Source: an uncultured Alistipes sp. (lineage in GTDB: Bacteria; Bacteroidota; Bacteroidia; Bacteroidales; Rikenellaceae). From it: a stretch of DNA of 22,436 nucleotides. The notes beneath the pieces are model-generated. The model saw only the letters and a list, made by a program, of their open reading frames with translations. It searched no databases and was not told the origin of the DNA. The position numbers and the translations under genes were made by a program. The stretch covers positions 1-22,436 of the forward strand of contig URBJ01000034.1 of NCBI GenBank assembly GCA_900546005.1, in the 5' to 3' direction. Below, in pieces: positions 8,051 through 14,466 of this stretch; the first letter of the stretch is position 1; each line of letters begins with the position of its first letter.

Positions 8051-8187
8051 CACTTATAACGGTTTTACAATCCCCTACCTCTAAAAGTTTTCTGTCTTCC
8101 GCTGCCCCGGATCATTATCTCATACGGATTATCTTTCTCCGGTATGATCTTCCGATCATTTCTCGGTGAATTAAACCAAGACCCACA

Positions 8188-8218
8188 AAATGTACAAAAA
8201 ACACAAACAAATGTACAA
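8188..8218 (+). repeat. Tandem AAATGTACAA boxes upstream of the peptidase gene
   Basis: AAATGTACAA occurs at 8188-8197 and again at 8209-8218. The two copies are 21 bases apart, two helical turns, and each contains the palindrome TGTACA. The downstream copy ends about 30 bases before the -7 box at 8249, a suitable position for an activator site. No regulator is identified. Confidence 0.45.
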
Positions 8219-8248
8219 CAATATAAAATTCTGCTATTTAGGAAAATA

Positions 8249-8256
8249 TATTTTTG
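8249..8256 (+). promoter_or_regulatory. Bacteroidetes -7 box upstream of the C11 peptidase gene
   Basis: TATTTTTG matches TAnnTTTG and is identical to the box at 4372. It lies 18 bases before the chosen ATG at 8275. No -33 TTTG is seen; the paired AAATGTACAA boxes upstream may replace it through an activator (inference). Confidence 0.45.
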
Positions 8257-8274
8257 TTACATAGCCCTATTCGT

Positions 8275-9426
8275 ATGAAATTTCACTCATTTCTCTACAT
8301 AATATCAACGTTCTTTTTTCTCTCCTGCCAAAAAAACGATAACCCCAGTCCATCCCCTCCCGAAATATACGAGAAAACTCTGATCGCCTATCTCGCCGGA
8401 GATAACAACCTCTCCGCTGAAATTGACTCCAAAATCGATGCTCTTGCCACGGGTTTTCTTAACGTGGACGAGTCCCAAAACAAACTCATCGTCTTTGCCG
8501 ACTATCGGGACCGAAACTCCCTCCTATTAGAGATTTCTCACCACGGTGCCACAACACTGCAAACCTTCGACGACCTCGATGCCGCCGATCCCTCCACACT
8601 ACAAAAAATTATCTCGCAGGTGCACAGCCTATTTCCAGCCAAGTCATACGGACTACTCTGCTTCTCCCACGCCTCGGGCTGGCTGCCTCAGGGAGCCTTC
8701 TCCAACCCCTTGGAATACGATCCGACTCGCTCAAAGTCCCTCATCATGGATGGTGACCACGAAATGTCAATCGCCGATTTTGCCAAAGCCATCCGGCTGC
8801 CAGATCAATCGAAATACGACTTTATCCTCTTCGAAACCTGCCACATGGCCGGAATCGAAGTGGCATACAGTTTACGCAACGTCTCGTCCCGCATGCTCGC
8901 CTCCTCCGCAGAGATCGTCTCGCCGGGTTTTCTGGAGTGCTACAAAAAAGATCTCAAAAAACTTTTCACAAATCCTGCCGATGTGTCCGGATTCGGCACA
9001 TCCTTCTTCGATCTTTGGAACAGTCAATCGGGAGCTCGACGGTCCGCCACGGTATCGGTCCTGAACCTCGACCAACTCGATTCGTTAGCCGCCGAAGCAG
9101 GCCGGATTGTCCGACAAGGCAACCCTGTCTCAAACCCGGAAAACATCCAGCACTTCGACAGAAACCTTGTGCACATGTTTTTCGACTTGAGAGAATACCT
9201 TCTGGCCGTAACCGGGCACGACGAATCCCAACTAACTGACTTTGACGACTTACTAAAACATACCATAGAATATGAAAATGCCACACCCTCATTCCTACCC
9301 GGATACCCCTACTCGTTTAAAATAGACAAACACTGCGGGCTGACCATCTACATCCAGCAACCCGAACTCGAAACGCTCAACGAAGCGTATAGGGAAACGG
9401 ATTTTTATATGGATAATATGAATTAA
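8275..9426 (+). CDS. Clostripain-family (C11) cysteine peptidase, lipoprotein
   Basis: The 383-aa protein has a lipoprotein leader (lipobox FFLSC, Cys18) and then one peptidase C11 domain. The catalytic pair is visible: His132 in CFSHASGWLP and Cys189 in LFETCHMAGIEVAYSLR. The opening strand EKTLIAYLAGDNNLS and the tail IYIQQPELETL...Y are also typical of the family. C11 enzymes cut after Arg or Lys and often activate themselves or other secreted proteins; the B. fragilis enzyme fragipain activates a toxin. A TTG at 8254 is in frame, but it overlaps the -7 box and would spoil the leader, so the ATG at 8275 is preferred. The gene stands alone between two related beta-helix surface proteins, which suggests they may be substrates (inference). 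Location is the outer membrane or periplasm; the surface-export signal after Cys18 (QKNDN) is weak. Confidence 0.87.
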   Translation: MKFHSFLYIISTFFFLSCQKNDNPSPSPPEIYEKTLIAYLAGDNNLSAEIDSKIDALATGFLNVDESQNKLIVFADYRDRNSLLLEISHHGATTLQTFDDLDAADPSTLQKIISQVHSLFPAKSYGLLCFSHASGWLPQGAFSNPLEYDPTRSKSLIMDGDHEMSIADFAKAIRLPDQSKYDFILFETCHMAGIEVAYSLRNVSSRMLASSAEIVSPGFLECYKKDLKKLFTNPADVSGFGTSFFDLWNSQSGARRSATVSVLNLDQLDSLAAEAGRIVRQGNPVSNPENIQHFDRNLVHMFFDLREYLLAVTGHDESQLTDFDDLLKHTIEYENATPSFLPGYPYSFKIDKHCGLTIYIQQPELETLNEAYRETDFYMDNMN

Positions 9427-9498
9427 ACCTTTTCTATCATGTTTACTTATCATAAGAAAAAGCGGCAAAATTATAAAAACGCCTTCATAGAGTATAAG

Positions 9499-9506
9499 TA
9501 ACTTTG
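9499..9506 (+). promoter_or_regulatory. Bacteroidetes -7 box upstream of the beta-helix paralog
   Basis: TAACTTTG fits TAnnTTTG and lies 39 bases before the ATG at 9546. It differs from the TATTTTTG boxes of the two preceding genes. No -33 TTTG is seen at 19-21 bases upstream. Confidence 0.4.
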
Positions 9507-9545
9507 AATATCGGTGTGAATTATAGAAACTGAAATGTCCTAATT

Positions 9546-10982
9546 ATGCTCAAACTACTCAAATATTTATTTTCCTTCTTGCTTTCGATACCCCTTATAC
9601 CCCTTTCTGCCCAAATACAAAATACAGACAATCTGTTCCACTACGAAATGGGAAAGAGCTCGATCGATACATCGCTGCTTAACAACCTCATATCGAAACA
9701 GAACCTCAAGAGCTTTTTCGACGAACTAAAAAATTCGACAGAGATCTCCGTCAAAAAGGTGGAAATCACCTCGTCGGCCTCCATGGAAGGCGACGTCATC
9801 AGCAACAACACCTACAGCGGTGCATACCTGCTCGGCTATCACTACATCTTCGCTACGGACGCCTCGACAGCATACGAAATAGATGTAACGACCTATGACC
9901 AGAACAATAACGTGATTGGAACCCGCAACCTCTCGTTAATCCCTGTACAAAAGAACAAGCTGACTACTGTGATCGGTAATTTCTACACCAACGAGGGTAC
10001 GCTTCAAGTTGTCGTGGAAGATCCGTTCGACGCACCTGAAATCGAAATGCCGGTTCCCGTATCGGTCAACAATCAAGAATCTCTGTTCGATGCCCTTGAA
10101 AATCAGGAACCAAATATCACGCTCACGTCAGATATTGACCTCGACTCGCCCATCTCGATTGCAAGCGGAGCCACGGAAATCAATTTAAACGGCAACATCT
10201 TAACCTCGAGCCTTTCGAATGTGGATCTTGTAACCGTATCGGACGGTACACTCACGCTGAAAAACGGTTCGATATCGACGATGAATTACGGAATAACAAA
10301 CGGAGGTTTGGTTGCCGACAAAACCGGAACACTTATTCTGGAGAACGTCGATTACAAAACAAGCGGTACAGGTCTGTTCTTGCAGGGTGAAGGAAGCGTT
10401 GTAGTGAAAAACTCAACCATTTCAGCAGAATCCTACTGTGTAACCTCAAACGCATCGAATCCGGCACAAAGCATTACGGTGATTCTGGAAAACTCCACGT
10501 TCACTGGTAGTGATCCGATATTGCTCAACATTCCGTCCAACATCACGATCGACAACTGCGAAATGACAGGAACCATGCACGGTGCAATCATCCGAGGCGG
10601 TACGGCCAAGATAAGCAACAGTACTCTGACCTTGGTTTATAACGATGAAGACTACGCATCAATCGCAAGCTACTTCGTAAAAAGCAACTGGGGTAGCGGG
10701 AACATGGTCAACCTTGCTGCCCTGACAATCGGCAACAAGGCACCTTCGGCATATCAATACCCCACGAACGTAACCCTCGAAAATACAAAACTTGTTCTGG
10801 ATGGCACCTATGGATCATACTTCCCCGCACTGTATGCCTACGCCAACCAAGGCGAAGGACTTGGTGTTACGCTGAACTACGACGAGTCTTGTGAATTCGG
10901 AGGTAAAGATGTCTACGGAAGCGAAAATATCGTCGTAAACGGTAATCCTGTGACTCCAAACGAAGTAATTTCAAACGAATAA
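9546..10982 (+). CDS. Exported beta-helix protein with OmpA-like leader spliced to a fimbrillin-like core
   Basis: The 478-aa protein looks like a mosaic. Residues 1-22 form a type I signal peptide ending in PLSAQ. Residues 31-83 (FHYEMGKSSIDTSLLNN ... ITSSASMEGD) resemble the OmpA-like/DUF3868 region of Bacteroidetes fimbria-associated proteins, which normally read FxxGxSxID ... ITGYASPEG. From about residue 84 it becomes a relative of the 4410 protein: AYLLGYHYIFATDAS, IGTRNLSLIPV and NKLTTVIGNFYTNEG match residues 250-310 there. After about 180 come beta-helix rungs (GTLTLKNGSI, GTLILENVDY, ITIDNCEM, NVTLENTKL). Unlike its larger relative it has no lipobox, no first half of the fimbrillin domain, one helix block and no GLUG tail. 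It was produced by domain shuffling or by recombination. Function is unknown; a surface or secreted binding protein is plausible. Confidence 0.75.
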   Translation: MLKLLKYLFSFLLSIPLIPLSAQIQNTDNLFHYEMGKSSIDTSLLNNLISKQNLKSFFDELKNSTEISVKKVEITSSASMEGDVISNNTYSGAYLLGYHYIFATDASTAYEIDVTTYDQNNNVIGTRNLSLIPVQKNKLTTVIGNFYTNEGTLQVVVEDPFDAPEIEMPVPVSVNNQESLFDALENQEPNITLTSDIDLDSPISIASGATEINLNGNILTSSLSNVDLVTVSDGTLTLKNGSISTMNYGITNGGLVADKTGTLILENVDYKTSGTGLFLQGEGSVVVKNSTISAESYCVTSNASNPAQSITVILENSTFTGSDPILLNIPSNITIDNCEMTGTMHGAIIRGGTAKISNSTLTLVYNDEDYASIASYFVKSNWGSGNMVNLAALTIGNKAPSAYQYPTNVTLENTKLVLDGTYGSYFPALYAYANQGEGLGVTLNYDESCEFGGKDVYGSENIVVNGNPVTPNEVISNE

Positions 10983-11096
10983 TCTCAGAACAGGTTAGCT
11001 GATCGTTTCACATAGGACTTCCGTGGATATAGACTTACACATGGGGCGGTTATTACCATGTCATGGTCTTGTATGACGGAATCCATCCAAGATCCT

Positions 11097-11130
11097 TCAG
11101 CGGTGAGGTAAATGGTTATCTCACCGCTGA
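11097..11130 (+). other. Stable hairpin downstream of the beta-helix gene
   Basis: TCAGCGGTGAGGTA (11097-11110) pairs with TATCTCACCGCTGA (11117-11130), a 14-bp stem with one G-T wobble and a 6-base loop. No T run follows, so it is not a standard terminator. It could stabilise the 3' end of the upstream mRNA or be part of a small RNA. Confidence 0.5.
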
Positions 11131-11333
11131 TATTCCCAACTTAATGAACATATATGTGAATCTGGGAGTTCTTCGGAGACAAAATAGAATCGTGGTTCCC
11201 AAAATTCCCAAAAATGATCTTTCACTCCTCTTAAAAAGTGTATTTTCAAAGCTGAAACGACTCGGCCAAAAACAGGACAAAAGGGGTGATCCCGCTGTCA
11301 GATACCAATACAACAATACTTTAAACCGTGAAA

Positions 11334-11365
11334 AACGGGCTGCAAAAATTGCAGCCCGTTTTTTT
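11334..11365. terminator. Bidirectional terminator between convergent transcription units
   Basis: AACGGGCTGCAA (11334-11345) and TTGCAGCCCGTT (11349-11360) form a perfect 12-bp stem with a 3-base loop. A run of T follows on the plus strand and a run of A precedes it, which is a T run on the minus strand. It can stop the plus-strand surface genes and also the minus-strand sugar operon, about 290 bases beyond the MFS stop. Confidence 0.88.
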
Positions 11366-11655
11366 AACACCTCGATTTCCCGTCTTATTCTGGACACATC
11401 TCAACCACAATCTGTCACAGATTCCAAAACTTATTGCTCGCGTTCGTTATAACCACCGTAAACGATTATCTACAAAAGGAGCAGGATATATTTCAGACCA
11501 GCTCTCTCCCTCGCAATACCCAAGCCGCTCATCCGTTTGAGGCCTTCTGCAATCCATCTTCCGATCGCGTAAAAGCAAATCAACAGAATATAGCAAAGCA
11601 AACGGACGATCCGAAAAAACCTCTTCCTTCGTTCATAAACGTCATCAAAGCATCA

Positions 11656-12813
11656 TCAAACAGGCTTCTTCACCTCCCGGATCAGCCATACCATATAAAG
11701 CCACACAACGATCAATACGGCCATCGCAGCACTTTGCGTTCCGAACCATCCGGATACAGCACCCAGAATCGGAGGAAGCACCGCCCCACCGGCAATCCCG
11801 GCAATCAGCAGAGCCGACACCTCGTTGGCTCGATCGGGCCGCCGTTGCAACGACAACGAGAATATGATCGAAAAGAGGTTGGCATATCCGATTCCGAACA
11901 CAACGACGCTAAACAGGATAAACCACAAATTACCCGTCAAAAGGACCAAAATCAAACCGGCCAACGCAATGTAAACACTGTATGCAAAGAATTTCCGTTC
12001 GGGATACTTCATCAGCAAAATACCGCCACAAAAAGCGCCGAGCATACGGGCAAAAAAGTAGACGCTGTTGCCCAAACCGGCATCAGCTCGCACAAGCCCG
12101 CAACGCTCCATCAAAAACTCCGGGAAGGTTACGTTTACCCCCACATCCGCTCCGACAAGCACCAGAATCCCGATGAAATAGAGGGTTATCCGGCGGTCGC
12201 GAAACAGTTCGAACGTAGCCCGAAACGAAATCTCGGCATGCTCCTGACGCACTTCATCGACCTTGGTAAACCACAACCAGATCAATGCCAGCAACGACAT
12301 CCCGGCATAGATCGGGAACACCAGTTTCCATCCGAACACCGTTCCCGAGGCCCATGCCACGATAAACGGTCCGACGAATGAGCTGATCGCTTTGACAAAT
12401 TGCCCGAGCGTAAGCGTTCCAGTCACCTTGCCACTGCCGACCACGTCGGTCACCAAAGGATTCAATGACACCTGCAACAGCGTATTGGCCATACCGAGCA
12501 ATCCGAACGCGACCATAGCCGACGCAAAATCATAAACCACCAACGGCACAACCATCGCTATGACGTGCAACAGGAAACTCAGCAGCACCGTATTTTTCCG
12601 CCCGATGCGATTCATCAACATACCGGTCGGCACCGAAAGCACCAGAAACCAGAAAAAACAGGACAACGAAAGAAGGTTTGCCTGCGTATCGCTCAGACTG
12701 GAAAAATCTGCCTTGACATTACTGGTTCCCACCCCAATGATGTCGACAAAACCCATGATAAAAAACCCGAACATAACGGGAAGCAACCGGGCTAAAGAGA
12801 ACTCCTTTTTCAT
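11656..12813 (-). CDS. MFS sugar transporter (FucP/NagP-like)
   Basis: The 385-aa protein has about twelve hydrophobic segments and is almost all membrane. The loop after the second segment, GMLMNRIGRKNTVLL, is the major facilitator signature between segments 2 and 3. A break near the middle (TKVDEVRQEHAEISFRATFE) is the usual cytoplasmic loop between the two six-helix halves. The N-terminus (MKKEFSLARLLPVMFGFFIMGFVDIIG) is like the fucose/glucose/N-acetylglucosamine:H+ symporters common in Bacteroidetes. It is the last gene of the five-gene minus-strand operon, 76 bases after the SIS gene. It probably brings in a monosaccharide freed by the upstream glycosidases (inference). Mannose or another hexose is a fair guess, because a sugar kinase is in the same operon. 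Confidence 0.85.
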   Translation of the reverse strand: MKKEFSLARLLPVMFGFFIMGFVDIIGVGTSNVKADFSSLSDTQANLLSLSCFFWFLVLSVPTGMLMNRIGRKNTVLLSFLLHVIAMVVPLVVYDFASAMVAFGLLGMANTLLQVSLNPLVTDVVGSGKVTGTLTLGQFVKAISSFVGPFIVAWASGTVFGWKLVFPIYAGMSLLALIWLWFTKVDEVRQEHAEISFRATFELFRDRRITLYFIGILVLVGADVGVNVTFPEFLMERCGLVRADAGLGNSVYFFARMLGAFCGGILLMKYPERKFFAYSVYIALAGLILVLLTGNLWFILFSVVVFGIGYANLFSIIFSLSLQRRPDRANEVSALLIAGIAGGAVLPPILGAVSGWFGTQSAAMAVLIVVWLYMVWLIREVKKPV

Positions 12814-12851
12814 GTGGTATTATTTAACTCGTAATCAATCGAAATACACCT

Positions 12852-12873
12852 GCGACAATGCATTATTTGTCGC
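12852..12873 (-). other. Small hairpin between the SIS and MFS genes
   Basis: GCGACAA (12852-12858) and TTGTCGC (12867-12873) form a 7-bp stem with an 8-base loop in the longest gap inside the operon's second half. It may be a processing or mRNA-stability element that sets transporter level apart from the enzymes; it has no T run. Confidence 0.35.
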
Positions 12874-12889
12874 CATAAATCAAAACAGG

Positions 12890-13489
12890 CTAACGATCCG
12901 CGCCGTTTTCCCCGACTGCAGCCTCCAATGCCTCGATCATAATATGAATCACCTTAATATGAATCTCTTGAATACGGTCCGAATGTGGTGCTACTGGAGC
13001 ACATATCGCAACATCCGCAATCTCGGACAATCGATTCACACCTTTAACCGTCAGAGCCACCACCTGTATACCGCACGCTCTGGCCCGTTGTGCCGCTCGT
13101 ACTACATTTTCCGAGTTGCCGCTCGTACTGATCGCCAGCAGCACATCTCCCTTGCGACCAAATGCCTCGACCCATCTTGCAAAAATATCGTCAAAACTGA
13201 AATCGTTACCCACACAGGTCATGTAGGCCGGATCGTTGATCGCCATCGCCGGATAGGGACGACGATCGCAACGGAACCGTCCGGTCAACTCTTCGGCAAA
13301 ATGGGTTGCATCGCAGAGCGATCCGCCGTTGCCGCAACTGATAATCTTTCCTCCCGACAACAAGGCTTCAGCAAAAATTTCGACTGCACGCTCCATCGCC
13401 CCTACGGTCTGGGGATCCGAAACAAACGCATCAAGGATGCGCACCGCTTCCTGCAAACTATCTTTTATTATCCTCTCCATAATCATCAT
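12890..13489 (-). CDS. gmhA: SIS-domain sugar-phosphate isomerase, GmhA (phosphoheptose isomerase) type
   Basis: The 199-aa protein follows E. coli GmhA along nearly its whole length (E. coli 192 aa). Conserved strings are SCGNGGSLCDATHFAEELTG (51-70), CVGNDFSFDDIF (92-103), the phosphate-binding ISTSGNS (120-126) and DRIQEIHIKVIHI (171-183). Glu67 and His177 correspond to the E. coli catalytic pair Glu65 and His180. GmhA turns sedoheptulose 7-phosphate into D-glycero-heptose 7-phosphate for ADP-heptose and LPS core. The frame is open further upstream, but the ATG at 13489 overlaps the kinase stop as ATGA, so translational coupling favours it; ATG at 13480 is the alternative. Sitting in a glycosidase/transporter operon it may act on another sugar phosphate, though the active site looks intact for the classic reaction. 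Confidence 0.82.
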   Translation of the reverse strand: MMIMERIIKDSLQEAVRILDAFVSDPQTVGAMERAVEIFAEALLSGGKIISCGNGGSLCDATHFAEELTGRFRCDRRPYPAMAINDPAYMTCVGNDFSFDDIFARWVEAFGRKGDVLLAISTSGNSENVVRAAQRARACGIQVVALTVKGVNRLSEIADVAICAPVAPHSDRIQEIHIKVIHIMIEALEAAVGENGADR

Positions 13490-14460
13490 TCGTTTATCAA
13501 ACACGACGCCACGGACAACGCCGCATAGTCTCCGATCTGTTCTCCCAATGCCGCCGGCAGTATCCGACACACGCGACGGGCATGCGGCAGGGCCTCCCGT
13601 TCTATTTCCTGCAAAACGTACGGTTCCATCATCTCACGGTTACGGGCATAAATACTCCCTATTACAATCGCTTCCGGATTCAACAGATCGATTACCATGG
13701 CAAGACCGCGCCCGAGATAGGTCGCCGAAATCCGATAGATCTCCCGTGCCAGTTCATCACCCTCCGATGCCGCTACCGCCACCTTCTGTGCGGTAATCCC
13801 GTCGAGCTCCTCCGCCGCACACCACGGCACACGCTCTCCCATCTGCAACCGTTCGCTGACCTTGAAGCGGGCCAGCTGGGCAATGCCTCCGCCCGAAGCG
13901 AACCCCTCGAACGAACCGCACTTGCCGTATCCGACCGGCCCGAACGGGGACAAACGGATGTGCCCCAACTCTCCGGCATTATCGTTCGTTCCGGCGTAGA
14001 GTTTACCGTCGAGGATCAATCCGGCCCCCAGACCCGTTCCGAAAGTCAGAAAAACCATATTACGCAACCCGCGTCCCGCTCCGAAACGCCACTCGGCCAA
14101 CGCACACGCATTGGCATCGTTATGGATTCCAGCCCGGATACCGAACCGGTCGCTCAACATCTTCACGATGGGAATCCCGTCCCAGCCCGGCAAATTCGGC
14201 GGTGACATAACCACCCCCGTCCGGCTGTCGAGCGGACCGCCACAACTGATTCCGATCGATGCGGTATTTTCGGCCGTCAACCCGTGCCTCGACATTAGGC
14301 TCTCGGTCTCCGCAACAATTCGGGCGATCGTCTCATCCACTCCGGCCGTCGGAAATTTCACCTTCTCCACTATCGTCAACTCACCGTCCGACTCACGACC
14401 ATAAATCACGGCACACTTCGTCCCGCCTATATCGACCCCCAATATATTATATTCCGCCAT
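13486..14460 (-). CDS. ROK-family sugar kinase lacking the usual zinc-binding cysteines
   Basis: This 324-aa cytoplasmic protein is a ROK family member without the N-terminal DNA-binding domain of ROK repressors, so it is a kinase. Seen motifs are the phosphate loop DIGGTK (10-15), the catalytic Asp115 in HNDANA, LTFGTGLGAG (138-147) and ELGH (164-167). Most ROK kinases then have CxCGxxGCxE to hold zinc; here the matching stretch is VGYGKCGSFE (176-185), so the three cysteines are Val, Tyr and Ser. His167 is kept. The protein should phosphorylate a hexose such as glucose, mannose or an N-acetylhexosamine. It starts 6 bases after the beta-mannosidase stop and its TGA overlaps the next ATG, so it is tightly coupled in the operon. 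The substrate is inferred only from neighbours; mannose is attractive. Confidence 0.88.
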   Translation of the reverse strand: MAEYNILGVDIGGTKCAVIYGRESDGELTIVEKVKFPTAGVDETIARIVAETESLMSRHGLTAENTASIGISCGGPLDSRTGVVMSPPNLPGWDGIPIVKMLSDRFGIRAGIHNDANACALAEWRFGAGRGLRNMVFLTFGTGLGAGLILDGKLYAGTNDNAGELGHIRLSPFGPVGYGKCGSFEGFASGGGIAQLARFKVSERLQMGERVPWCAAEELDGITAQKVAVAASEGDELAREIYRISATYLGRGLAMVIDLLNPEAIVIGSIYARNREMMEPYVLQEIEREALPHARRVCRILPAALGEQIGDYAALSVASCLINE

Positions 14461-14466
14461 ACGAAA

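Larger units (their letters stand above)
10983..11655. other. Long intergenic region between convergent genes
   Basis: No convincing gene is seen in 673 bases. A 129-codon frame (11063-11452, plus) reads through the terminator at 11334, has no family resemblance and is rejected. The region holds a 14-bp hairpin (11097-11130) and the bidirectional terminator; from about 11370 to 11655 I see nothing recognisable. It lies between the tail ends of the surface island and of the minus-strand sugar operon. Confidence 0.6.

Noticed and set aside
8254..8274. TTG start seven codons upstream for the C11 peptidase
   Set aside because: It lies inside the -7 box TATTTTTG and would add polar residues before the lipoprotein leader; the ATG at 8275 gives a normal leader.
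7950..10982. Shared C-terminal SNE ending of the two beta-helix proteins
   Set aside because: Only three residues and no sorting-domain features around them; chance or simple common descent, not evidence for a secretion signal.
11063..11452. 129-codon open frame on the plus strand in the long intergenic region
   Set aside because: It reads straight through the strong terminator at 11334-11365, spans a stable hairpin, has no ribosome site and resembles no family.
11434..12381. 315-codon plus-strand open frame opposite the MFS gene
   Set aside because: Polar, His/Gln/Pro-rich translation that is the antisense of a membrane protein; no family resemblance.
13490..13570. 27-codon N-terminal extension of the GmhA homolog
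   Set aside because: It would overlap the kinase gene by 85 bases and has no match in GmhA; the ATGA overlap at 13486-13489 is the better start.
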